A DNA stretch of 64,000 nucleotides from Prauserella_A sp040645195 (GTDB lineage Bacteria > Actinomycetota > Actinomycetes > Mycobacteriales > Pseudonocardiaceae). A model generated the notes under the pieces. It worked only from the letters and a program-made list of their open reading frames with translations. It was not told the DNA's origin and searched no databases. How positions within the stretch are numbered: position 1 is the stretch's first letter; every line of letters starts with the position of its first letter. Where the stretch lies: positions 1 to 64,000 of the forward strand of contig NZ_JBEYXW010000028.1 in assembly GCF_040645195.1 (NCBI RefSeq). Reading direction: 5' to 3'. Both the position numbers and the translations under genes were made by a program. Shown here piece by piece: positions 56,402-64,000 of this stretch.

Positions 56402-57139
56402 ATGAAGCGACGAAACATGGTCCGCGCGACGGGACTAGCCGGGGTGGCAGCGGCAGCGGCCTATGCCGTCAGTGACGTACTGCTACTCGGCCGGAAGGCC
56501 GACCCCGAGAAACACCCCGCGCTCCAGGGGCTCGAAGACGTGAACAAACCACTGATGCCACTGCTGTCGATGGTGCCGGCATCCACGAACCGGCTCGCCG
56601 CAGGCGCCCTGACCGGCGTATACGCAACGCCCCTCTACCTCGCGGCCGCGTGGCACGTGTACCAGGGCTTGGCCCCGGCCGGCCAGCGAAAGGCGCTGCC
56701 GCCGTCGCTGCTGCTGGCTGCCGGATTGGCCTGGACATCGTTCACCCATGGCTCGTTCTTCCACATCGGACGGATCTACCAAGACCTGGACGCCCTGGGC
56801 GAGGATGCCCGCGCCCGGGAGAGGCTACTTGCCACGGCCAAAGCGTTCGAACGAGCCACCGTCAGCGCTTATGTCCCGCTCGGCGTTGCGACGGTGGCAG
56901 CATCCGGGCTGATTATCGACGCGATCCGACGCGGAAACACGGCCTATCCACGCTGGTCGGGTCCGCTCGTCGCACCGCTGGCGCCCATCGTCGCAGCGAC
57001 CGCCCTCACCGCAACCAACATCTTGCCGGGTCGCGCCCGATACGCATTACAGGGCGCCGGAGTCAACCTCGGCAGCATCATCAGCCTCGGGGCAAGTACC
57101 GTGCTGCTTTGGCGCAACCGGCGAGCAGGAACCGCCTGA
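56402..57139 (+). CDS. Integral membrane protein of unknown function
   Basis: The 245-residue protein has about six helices (VRATGLAGVAAAAAYAVSDV, LAAGALTGVYATPLYLAAAW, PSLLLAAGLAWTSFTHGSFF, LGVATVAASGLIIDAI and others) and a conserved-looking His cluster in FTHGSFFHIGRIYQDLDALG. It resembles actinobacterial DUF membrane proteins; no transporter or enzyme motif is clear. AAGGAGCG lies before the ATG. Confidence 0.75.
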   Translation: MKRRNMVRATGLAGVAAAAAYAVSDVLLLGRKADPEKHPALQGLEDVNKPLMPLLSMVPASTNRLAAGALTGVYATPLYLAAAWHVYQGLAPAGQRKALPPSLLLAAGLAWTSFTHGSFFHIGRIYQDLDALGEDARARERLLATAKAFERATVSAYVPLGVATVAASGLIIDAIRRGNTAYPRWSGPLVAPLAPIVAATALTATNILPGRARYALQGAGVNLGSIISLGASTVLLWRNRRAGTA

Positions 57140-57199
57140 TGACGCAGGCTTTTCCAGCAGACACAACGATTTACGAGAAAGGCCCGAGGGGACACAGCC

Positions 57200-57549
57200 C
57201 GAGTCGTCTTTGTCAGCAGCGAAAAACAGCTGGACGAGCCGATGGCTCGCGCAACTCGACGGTAAGTGCCTGCCAGCACGCTCACTCTTCCGCCCTCGTC
57301 GCGTAGCCAGCCGCGCCACGACGTCTGGGTGCTCGCGCGGCGCGTTCGGAATCGCCCGATCCACGAGCAACACCGTCGAGTCGGTCAAGGAGGCCAGCGC
57401 ACGCTGCACACGGACCCACTCGACGGCCGGCGTGCTCAACGCAGGCAGGACAACCACCGCGGGACTGCCGGAACCGGAACGGATGACGTGCAGCGTCGAT
57501 TGTCGATGTCGACGAACTCGCCCGGAGCGGGAAAAGGTTGCCGCGCGAC
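57200..57549 (-). pseudogene. Frameshifted N-terminal fragment of an alpha/beta hydrolase gene
   Basis: The minus strand reads PFPAPGEFVDIDNRR, then after a one-base shift near 57490 continues LHVIRSGSGSPAVVVLPALS and EWVRVQRALA, then LLVDRA, before the match is lost. The catalytic part is missing. Confidence 0.65.
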
Positions 57550-57650
57550 GGCATCCGGGGCGGCGTCATCCGCGATCCTGCGCGAGCGCGTCGACCCGCG
57601 CACGGCCGCCGCGTTACGGTCGGGGGAAGCAGACAGGACGGAGAGCTGAC

Positions 57651-57932
57651 ATGAACGACCCCACTCGCGACAACGAAGCCTCCGGCACGGAGCCGTGGCA
57701 GGGCGGCCTGCCGCAGGGTGCCGAGCCGGACTACACGGCCGATGGCATGCCGACGTTCGACTACGTGCGAGGCAAGATCGAACAACGCTCCGCCACGGCG
57801 GAGGCGAACGGCGAGCTCGCCGGGCTTGGCACCGGAAGGAGCCTCGCCGACGAGGACAAGAAGATCGCCGACCGGAAGCAGGCCGCCAAGGACAAGCTCG
57901 CCGAGATCCGTGAGTCGATGCGCGAGCGCTGA
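57651..57932 (+). CDS. Small acidic/charged conserved hypothetical protein
   Basis: The 93-residue cytosolic protein has a disordered start and a charged helical end (MPTFDYVRGKIEQRSATAEA, KKIADRKQAAKDKLAEIRES). GGAGAG lies before the ATG. Similar small proteins are common in actinomycetes without a known role. Confidence 0.7.
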   Translation: MNDPTRDNEASGTEPWQGGLPQGAEPDYTADGMPTFDYVRGKIEQRSATAEANGELAGLGTGRSLADEDKKIADRKQAAKDKLAEIRESMRER

Positions 57933-58196
57933 ACCGGTCGGCGTCATGCTGCGCGTCGCGGAGTGAGAAGCAAGTCCCGGTTGGGGCGAGCCCACGCGCC
58001 CGCCCCACTGGGGTTACTAGGGCCGGGCTGCCCGAACGATGACTCGACCACCAGGCTGCCGGCATGAAACCGCTGGTCAGCCCTGTTCCCATCCTTTGGT
58101 ACTCCCGCCGGGGGCACCCAACTCTGAACTGGTCAAACAAACGAATACAAGATCGGGGCAGTGCGGCACACGTTGCGTGCACCGCACTGCCGTAGG
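57933..58196. other. Intergenic region, nothing recognised
   Basis: No ORF with coding character. The short hairpin GGCAGTGCGGTGC near 58165-58195 may terminate the gene on the minus strand. Confidence 0.35.
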
Positions 58197-60047
58197 TCAT
58201 TCTTCTTCGTCGCCGCCCGGCCCTGCCGCCGGCACAACGCTCTTGATGACGTCAGTGATGATCTTTCCGATGAAACCCCGGTTGCCGTACCAGGGATCGG
58301 TGAGGGTTTTCACTACTGACTCGAGTTTGTCCGCGTTCTCGGGCTTGATCAAATCCCCGAGCTTTTCCTTGGTGTAGTTGCCGATGTGCTCGACCCGGTC
58401 GATGATCTGCGGGTCGATTCCCTGCTCCTGCAGCTTCGCCGTCAAGGCCTCCTTGAACGCAGCGTCCGGGATCCCCTCCGGACGTCCGTGGCCTGGAGGC
58501 TGCTGGCCCGGCGGGGTGCTCGGGTCAGGTGTGGTGTTCCCGCCCGGTGTGTTCCCGCCATTGGACGAGGTGTTCGGGTCGGGAGTGGTGTTCCCGCCCG
58601 GAGTGTGGTTGCCGCCCGCGGGGTCCGGCGTGCTCCCACCCGGGGTGTGGTTGCCGCTCGGCGTGGGCGAGGGTGGCGGCACCGGTGATGGCGGCGTGCT
58701 GCCCCCACCCGGCACGGGCGACTGCGGCGGCGTGAAGAACTCGTCCGAACCCACCGACGAAACCGGCGACGGCGGCGGCACCGGCGACGGCGGCGTGCTG
58801 CCCCCACCCGGCACGGGCGACTGCGGCGGGGTGAAGAACTGGTCCGCACCTGCCGACGACGAGCCCGGTGAGCCCCCGTCGAGCACCGACGAGACCGATC
58901 CGCCACCTGACGGTGGGTTGCCCGTCTCCGGAATCTGCAACCTCGGCAACTCCGGCCTGGGGGTCGGCGTGCTTCCCGCCGGCGGGGGCGTTGACGCGGG
59001 CGGAGGAGTGCTGTTGTCACCCGGCCTCGGCGCCGGCGACGGGTCGGGCGTCGACGACGAGCCACCAGACGACGAGCCACCGGCCGGTGCCGGGGACGAG
59101 TTGCCCCCGTTGCCCGAGCTGGAGGCGGGAGGAGTTCCCGTGTCCACCGAATGCGTCGCGGGCCCGGTCCCACCATTCATCGACGGTGCGTCGCCGGCGC
59201 CCGCCCTCGGCGTACCTCCCCCCGTCGGCATGGCCGACGAGCCGCCGCGTGTCCCCGAGCTGGTGGCGGCCGTGCCGGCGGCGACGAATTCGTCACCGGC
59301 CTGCCCGAGCTTGCCGAGGGAGGAACCGAGCTTGGTCAGCTTCGCCGTCAGGTCCGCGATCTGGGTGCCGATCTTGCCGAGCGCCACGGCCACCCCGGCG
59401 ATGGTGGTGCCGATGAACAGGGCGATCGAGGCTCCGAACGTGACCGGGGCGAGGGCAGCCGCGATGAGCGCGCCCTTGATGATCGTGGCAAGCAGCATCG
59501 CGATCATGTCACGGATCAGGCCACGGAAGACGCCGACGACAGCTCCGGCGATCTTCATGCTCTTGGCCGCGGACTCCACATAGCCGCCGAGTACGACCAA
59601 CTGATCGGCCACGGCATCCATGTTGCGCTTGAACTCGTCGGCGGCATCACCCGCCCACCCGCCCAGAAGCTCGGTGAGCTTGGTCTTGTGCTGGTTGGAC
59701 CACTCCTCGAGCTTCGACTTCTCGGCGGCGATGGCCTCTTCCGCGGCCTGGATGCCCACCGGATCGCCCATCAGCATGTCCAGCGGCCAGCGCAGCACCG
59801 AGATGTGCTCGATGAGCCAGCCGATCCCGTACGAGAGCACGCTGCCGATCGGGTCGAGCACCAGGCCGAGCGTCTCCAGCGCCATGCCCGCCGCGCCGAT
59901 CCCTATGCCGACCTGGTCATTTTCCTGGCGGGCTTTGTCCAAAGTGTACGCGGACTCGATGAACCCGGCGCCCGCGAAGGCGGCGTCACCCTGCACGAGG
60001 TCCGCGTGGTCGTGCAGACCGACGTCGCCCTTCTCGTAGTCGCTCAT
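58197..60047 (-). CDS. Large Pro/Gly-rich WXG100-like secreted protein (ESX-type)
   Basis: The 616-residue protein starts with a helical ESX-like region (~1-240) containing WAGDAADEFKRNMDAVADQL, the WxG-type turn of type VII substrates, and hydrophobic helices around 170-230 (AMLLATIIKGALIAAALAPV). A ~270-residue low-complexity Pro/Ser/Gly region follows, including two near-identical copies of FFTPPQSPVPGGGSTPPSPV. A short helical C-terminal domain ends it (DAAFKEALTAKLQEQGIDPQ). It is likely exported by an ESX system or acts as a scaffold. It overlaps the upstream gene by 4 bases. Confidence 0.82.
   Translation of the reverse strand: MSDYEKGDVGLHDHADLVQGDAAFAGAGFIESAYTLDKARQENDQVGIGIGAAGMALETLGLVLDPIGSVLSYGIGWLIEHISVLRWPLDMLMGDPVGIQAAEEAIAAEKSKLEEWSNQHKTKLTELLGGWAGDAADEFKRNMDAVADQLVVLGGYVESAAKSMKIAGAVVGVFRGLIRDMIAMLLATIIKGALIAAALAPVTFGASIALFIGTTIAGVAVALGKIGTQIADLTAKLTKLGSSLGKLGQAGDEFVAAGTAATSSGTRGGSSAMPTGGGTPRAGAGDAPSMNGGTGPATHSVDTGTPPASSSGNGGNSSPAPAGGSSSGGSSSTPDPSPAPRPGDNSTPPPASTPPPAGSTPTPRPELPRLQIPETGNPPSGGGSVSSVLDGGSPGSSSAGADQFFTPPQSPVPGGGSTPPSPVPPPSPVSSVGSDEFFTPPQSPVPGGGSTPPSPVPPPSPTPSGNHTPGGSTPDPAGGNHTPGGNTTPDPNTSSNGGNTPGGNTTPDPSTPPGQQPPGHGRPEGIPDAAFKEALTAKLQEQGIDPQIIDRVEHIGNYTKEKLGDLIKPENADKLESVVKTLTDPWYGNRGFIGKIITDVIKSVVPAAGPGGDEEE
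58675..58872. repeat. Tandem duplication, two 99-bp units, inside the Pro-rich gene
   Basis: Units 58675-58773 and 58774-58872 are near-identical over the first ~70 bases and encode the repeated SxDxFFTPPQSPVPGGG block. 99 bp is 33 codons, so the frame is kept. Confidence 0.8.
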
Positions 60048-60352
60048 ACCTTGTACCTCAGGATCGAGTCGCCGGCCTCGGCCTCGCTGGCCTCATACCG
60101 CTTCGCCGCCTCGTTGATCTTGTCGGAGAACCCGGCAATGGTGTTGCCGTAGTCGTTGAACTGGCGCTCGGTCTTCTGGCAGTTCTCGATCACGATCGTG
60201 CCGAACAGCTGGCCGACCAGACCCCAGAGCCCGACGTCGCCGACGCAGCCACCGACCAGGCCCGCGGTCGCCTTGAGGTTGGTCTCGAGTTCGTCGAGGT
60301 GCTTGCCGAACTCGAGAAGCCGCTCGGACTCGACTTCGAAACCACTCACCAT
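60044..60352 (-). CDS. ESX-associated small helical protein (EspC/WXG100-like)
   Basis: The 102-residue helical-hairpin protein (FEVESERLLEFGKHLDELET, NTIAGFSDKINEAAKRYEAS) resembles ESX substrates or EspC-like partners, although the strict WxG turn is replaced by a Gly/Trp-containing GDVGLWGLVGQLFG. It overlaps the genes on both sides by a few bases, so the three minus-strand genes form one operon. Confidence 0.75.
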   Translation of the reverse strand: MVSGFEVESERLLEFGKHLDELETNLKATAGLVGGCVGDVGLWGLVGQLFGTIVIENCQKTERQFNDYGNTIAGFSDKINEAAKRYEASEAEAGDSILRYKV

Positions 60353-60861
60353 GGCCTCTCTTCGTCATCGTCCTCGTCCTTACGGGCTGGGCGCGGCCTG
60401 CGGGCCGTGGGCGGCGGCACCACCGGCGGTGCCGGAGGCGGCGGCGTGGCCTCCCGCTCGGGCTCCTCGTCAGCGAACTTGCTCTGGTCGACGTCGGCGT
60501 CGGGCTCGTCCTCGGGCGGCAGGAAGGAGCGGATCAGGTCCGTCGACTCGCCCGGTCCGTTGATGATGGAGAACGAGTCGGCGATGCTGCGGGCCGTCTG
60601 CTTCTGAGCGAGCCGGACGGTGTCCATGATCGCCGCCGTCAACCTGGCCGGTCCCAGCTCGCAGGCTCTGGCGCCGAGCTGCAGGTTCCGCAGCGCACCG
60701 TTGGGTGCCACGGTGACGGTCACGGAACCGTCCCGGGAGCTCACCGTCGCGGCCGACTCGGCGAACGCCTCGGACAGCGCTGACGCCTTCTGCTGCATTT
60801 CCTGGACCTGCCGGTCGAGGAAATGCTGAAAGTCCTCTCCCGGCCTCAGATTCGGTTGCAC
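60346..60861 (-). CDS. YbaB/EbfC-family nucleoid-associated protein, ESX-linked
   Basis: The 171-residue protein has the YbaB core (FLDRQVQEMQQKASALSEAF, VTVTVAPNGALRNLQLG, ARLTAAIMDTVRLAQKQ) followed by a disordered acidic and Pro-rich tail (ATPPPPAPPVVPPP). Such YbaB proteins precede WXG-like genes in many actinomycete ESX loci. GTG 60861 with GAGGAG upstream is the start. It is the first gene of the minus-strand operon. Confidence 0.85.
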   Translation of the reverse strand: MQPNLRPGEDFQHFLDRQVQEMQQKASALSEAFAESAATVSSRDGSVTVTVAPNGALRNLQLGARACELGPARLTAAIMDTVRLAQKQTARSIADSFSIINGPGESTDLIRSFLPPEDEPDADVDQSKFADEEPEREATPPPPAPPVVPPPTARRPRPARKDEDDDEERPW

Positions 60862-61224
60862 ACCCACTCCTCGCTCTAGTCGGTTCACCGCCTGAGAACC
60901 AAAGCACGGCATGCGCCCCACGTGATCGGCGGGGCGCCACGCTCCCCACCTCGAGCCCTCCCGAGCGGTCCGGCCACGGCCGTTCGTGAACAGCAGATCA
61001 CGCGCACGGAGACGGCTGGTGAATTCCCCTCCGACGGTGTCCACAGAGGATTGCAGTCGTAGCCATTCGCGGTCCAGACAACAAGGTGAACGGGCGGAAT
61101 TCCGCTCAGATGAGCAGAAGCAAGGGGATCCGAGCTGGCTGGTGTCCGCTCAGGTGATCGTTTGCTACAGTCCGCGTCAGGAGTGGTTTGAGGCTACACA
61201 ACCGGAAAGGCGGCCTCCAGCAAC
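60862..61224. promoter_or_regulatory. Divergent promoter region of the ESX-like locus
   Basis: This 363-bp gap between the YbaB operon and the EspG-family gene holds no gene; promoters for both directions must lie here, but no clear -35/-10 pair could be fixed by eye. Confidence 0.45.
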
Positions 61225-62050
61225 GTGTCGGAACGGTTCGATTTCGTGCTGGGCAGTGTGGAGGCGAGCGTCATCGGTCAGGCGCTGGGCGTCGACGTAC
61301 GCCGCTTTCCCCTGCGGATTCGCAACACCACGACCGACCCCGTGCGGCTGGTGAAGCTCGCCAAGATCGTCACCGGGGAGCTCACCAAGCGCAGGCTCGT
61401 CGTCGGCAACGCTCTGCACTCTCATGTCCATACCACGTTCGGGTTGTTCGCCGACCACCGCGTCTCGGTCGCGATGACCGGGATCGACGGTCTCGGCGCG
61501 GACATCACCGTGCTCGCGTTCACCGATGGCTCGCAGGCGCTGGGGATCACCCAGCGCAGCGAGGACGAGCTGCTCTTCTCCCTGTTCTCCGACGACGAGC
61601 TCGTCGACGTACTCGCGGGCGTCCTGCCTCCCGTGCAGGCGGCTCCCGGGACCCCGGCGACCGTCCGCAGCAGCGTGACCGAGCACCGGTCGGGCTCTGG
61701 CGGCGCGCAGGGCGGCGGAGCGCGAGCACGACGAGGACGAGACCAACGCGTTCGGCAATATCAGCATCATCAGCATGGTCGAGCCCCCGCCCGAGCGGAA
61801 CCGCGGCCGTGGCGAGACCGACGAGCGGCGGCTGCGCCGCGTGCTGGCCGGCAAGCGCCACGGCGGCGGTCAGATCACCGTCACCGGCGACCGGGGAGCA
61901 CCGCGGTCGCTGAGCTGGCTCGACGCCGAGGACGGCAGGTACTTGGTCCACACCACTGACAGCGAGGGCGAGTTCGTCGCCCGCTATGAACCCGCCGGCT
62001 ACGACGATGTGGTTCGCGCCATCCGAGACGCGGTCTCCCGCGCCTACTGA
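61225..62050 (+). pseudogene. EspG-family ESX chaperone gene with an apparent frameshift
   Basis: EspG proteins bind PE/PPE-like substrates and hand them to the ESX machine. The first frame (GTG 61225) gives the EspG fold start (FDFVLGSVEASVIGQALGVD, FPLRIRNTTTDPVRLVKLAK) to ~residue 155. From about 61700 the family-like sequence moves one base forward (ETNAFGNISIISMVEPPPER) and runs to 62050 (DGRYLVHTTDSEGEFVARYE). A one-base change in the GC-rich stretch 61690-61720 would restore ~274 residues, the usual EspG length. Sequencing error, true mutation or recoding cannot be told apart here. Confidence 0.75.
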
Positions 62051-62062
62051 CCCGGAGCAACT

Positions 62063-62500
62063 ATGAGCGATGACAACGTGGAGCGGTTGGCCAGGCTGAG
62101 CGCGGAACTGAGCAAGCAGCAGGCTCCGACCCAGACGGCCCGCATGCTCAGTGGCACGGAACTCAAGCAGCTCGCCGAACGGGGCGGCTTCGCGGTGGAC
62201 GAGACCACCGGCGACCGGATGATCAGCGCGCTCGAGGACATCATCGACGCACTCAACGAGCGGTGGGCGGAGCTCGAGAAGCTGAGCTCGCCTCCCCCGC
62301 TCAGCATCTCCGCCACAGCACAGTGGGTAACCCAGCACACGGTGAACACGGCCGCCGACGACCGGGGCCTGCTCACCCAGCTGCGGCGCGCCCGTGAAGA
62401 GCTGCCCCAGTACATCGAGGCCATTCGCGTGGCGAAGCACCGCTACGCCGAAACGGAGTCGGGCACGCGGACCACCCTCGACGGCTTCAAGCCGGCCTGA
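62063..62500 (+). CDS. ESX-locus small helical hypothetical protein
   Basis: The 145-residue helical protein (VERLARLSAELSKQQAPTQT, MISALEDIIDALNERWAELE, LRRAREELPQYIEAIRVAKH) lies between EspG and the PPE-like gene with 12- and 60-base gaps. It has no WxG motif but the layout suggests a partner or substrate of the same ESX system. Confidence 0.7.
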   Translation: MSDDNVERLARLSAELSKQQAPTQTARMLSGTELKQLAERGGFAVDETTGDRMISALEDIIDALNERWAELEKLSSPPPLSISATAQWVTQHTVNTAADDRGLLTQLRRAREELPQYIEAIRVAKHRYAETESGTRTTLDGFKPA

Positions 62501-62560
62501 CCAAGCCCCTGATCATCAGCCTCCGCCCCACGGGGCGAGACCGGAATGAGGTGTCAGTCC

Positions 62561-64000
62561 GTGTCCAGTTCCGCCGAGTCGGCCGCAGCGGTGTCGGATC
62601 CCACGAGCGAGGACTACGACCCGAACGGCCCGTTCTACGACGTCACCCTCGACCCGTCGTCGGTGTACTACGTCGGCCCGATCAACGAGACGGCGCGCTC
62701 CGGCGACGACATCCGCGCCGAAGTGACGTCGCTGGTGGGTGATGACCCCCTCGCGACCGCGCTCTCCGAGAAGGAGAGGGACGAGAAGATCCAGAGCGGG
62801 TACTCCGCCGCCATCGCCGCAGCCCGCGAGGGGCTCTACGAGGATCTCGAGCTGCGCCCGGCCGGCGAACGGCCCACGACCGTCTGGGACAACGCGTCGC
62901 ACGAGCAGATGGTGGAGGTGCTCAGCAGCAACGCGGACTCCGCGGCGATCGCCGAGACCTCCGAGGAATGGGTGCGGCTCGGCAACGACCTCACGCTGCA
63001 CCAGCGCGCCGTCGCCACGGCCATCGGAGACAGCATGGGCAACTGGATCGGCGAGGGCGGCGACGCGGCTCGCGAGCACCTGGCCGAGGTGGCCAAGTGG
63101 CTGGGCGTCACCGCGCAGGGCGCCGAGCTCACCGGCCGCCAGCAGCAGATCCACTCGCAGACGCTCAACGAGTCGCAGAAACAGATGGCCGCGAACCCGC
63201 CGGTGCATTTCTCGGCGCAGGAGGCCAACGCGACACTGCAGCAGATCACCGACCCGGTGCAGTACGCCCAGGCCGCCTCGCAGGCGATCCAGACGATGCA
63301 GGCACAGCAGGTCGCTCGTGCGCAAGCCGCGCGGATCATGACCCAGTTCGACGACACGGTCGGCGCGGCGGTCACCATGCCGCTGTTCACGCCGCCGCCG
63401 AAGCTCGCGGGAGGCTCCGCGACGACGGCCACACGCATGAACGCCCCCGCCGGTGGCGGAGCCGGCGCCGGCGGCGCCACGGCACAACGGACCGACATAC
63501 CCGTCGGTCGCCGGCTTGACGCTGGTGCCGGCGGTCTCGGCGGCCAGGGCGGTCCGGGTGGCGTGGGCGACGGCGGCCCGCTCAGCCCTGGCGGCCCCGG
63601 CAGCGGAGGGTTGCCACCGGGCGTCGACCCGGCGGTCGCAGGCAACCAGGTGAAGGTTCCGGAGATGCCGGAGATGCCGGAGATGCCGCAGACCGGCGGC
63701 CAGACCCTGCCCCTCAGCGCGCAGAGTGGTGACGTGCCCGGCGGCGGCACCGGCGGTGCTGGTCTGCCCGGCGGGGTGAGCTTCGACGACACCACCCACC
63801 GGTCCAGCACCCCGACGATGCCGACTCCGCCCTTGATCAAGGTGCCGGACCTGCCCACCAGTGGCACCCCCGGCGGCATCAGCTCGGGTGGGATAGGCCC
63901 GGGTGGGATCGGGTCCGGCCCGGGCGGTTCTGGTGGCATACCGAACATCCCCGGCACGACGGCACCGACGTCCTACACGCCGCCGGACCTGACCCGCACC
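62561..64000 (+). CDS. PPE/WXG-like ESX substrate, incomplete at the window end
   Basis: At least 480 residues are encoded. A helical N-terminal PPE-like part (to ~270) includes the SMGNWIGEGGDAAREHL turn (W-x-G type) and Gln-rich helices (QQQIHSQTLNESQKQM). A Gly/Pro-rich tail follows with the repeat EMPEMPEMP and many GG pairs. I chose GTG 62561 with GAGG upstream; ATG 62546 is possible. It is the cognate-looking substrate for the EspG-family gene upstream. Confidence 0.82.
   Translation, partial: MSSSAESAAAVSDPTSEDYDPNGPFYDVTLDPSSVYYVGPINETARSGDDIRAEVTSLVGDDPLATALSEKERDEKIQSGYSAAIAAAREGLYEDLELRPAGERPTTVWDNASHEQMVEVLSSNADSAAIAETSEEWVRLGNDLTLHQRAVATAIGDSMGNWIGEGGDAAREHLAEVAKWLGVTAQGAELTGRQQQIHSQTLNESQKQMAANPPVHFSAQEANATLQQITDPVQYAQAASQAIQTMQAQQVARAQAARIMTQFDDTVGAAVTMPLFTPPPKLAGGSATTATRMNAPAGGGAGAGGATAQRTDIPVGRRLDAGAGGLGGQGGPGGVGDGGPLSPGGPGSGGLPPGVDPAVAGNQVKVPEMPEMPEMPQTGGQTLPLSAQSGDVPGGGTGGAGLPGGVSFDDTTHRSSTPTMPTPPLIKVPDLPTSGTPGGISSGGIGPGGIGSGPGGSGGIPNIPGTTAPTSYTPPDLTRT

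Noticed and set aside
61225..62050. Programmed ribosomal frameshift in the EspG gene
   Set aside because: No slippery heptamer with a following pseudoknot is evident; a simple indel explains the data better.

Overview
The window is high-GC actinobacterial chromosome, most likely Pseudonocardiaceae (Amycolatopsis-like; the genus cannot be fixed from sequence alone). Codon third positions are almost all G/C. UvrB, CoaE-GrpB, ribosomal protein S1, DNA polymerase I and an ANTAR regulator follow the same order as in Mycobacterium tuberculosis (uvrB, coaE, rpsA, polA, pdtaR). An ESX (type VII) type locus with EspG, YbaB and PPE/WXG-like genes closes the window.

Layout. 1-5.7 kb is accessory: a small monooxygenase/membrane-protein operon divergent from an HxlR regulator across a 36-bp operator, an F420-type oxidoreductase, a complete IS630-family insertion sequence and a DUF222/HNH nuclease gene. 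5.7-13.8 kb holds an S9 peptidase, a TerC-type metal exporter behind a yybP-ykoY (Mn2+) riboswitch, an unusual hydrolase/ABC-ATPase fusion with its permease, an internally deleted enoyl-CoA hydratase pseudogene and a VOC protein. 13.8-31.5 kb is housekeeping backbone: uvrB, a PucR regulator, an orphan sensor kinase, coaE, rpsA, a methyltransferase, polA, a thioesterase, a LysR regulator and hydrolases. 31.5-36.7 kb is a complete liv branched-chain amino-acid ABC operon. pdtaR and a short tRNA with a CAA anticodon follow; the tRNA is flanked by decayed gene fragments.

38.7-57 kb is an accessory stress and metal island. It holds an ArsR-SRPBCC operon, a BlaI repressor with an M56 (BlaR-like) protease, a CDF metal exporter behind a 15-codon leader peptide, an NlpC/P60 hydrolase, remnants of a second M56 protease and of a copper P-type ATPase, a DsbA/VKOR pair, cadC-cadA, a solitary ctaD (cytochrome oxidase subunit I), a Cys/His-rich exported peptide with a cysteine-synthase homologue and an MFS transporter, and an M23 peptidase. 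Nine dyads sharing the core ACKA-N7-TMGT lie in intergenic DNA of this island, in front of blaI, the CDF gene, NlpC, the Cu-ATPase remnant, ctaD, the trio and M23. I read them as one BlaI regulon linking cell-wall hydrolases, metal export and respiration; this is the most interesting inference in the window.

57.6-64 kb is an ESX-like locus: a Pro-rich WXG-like protein, an EspC-like partner and a YbaB protein on the minus strand, divergent from an EspG-family gene that carries an apparent frameshift, a small helical protein and a PPE/WXG-like protein cut by the window end.
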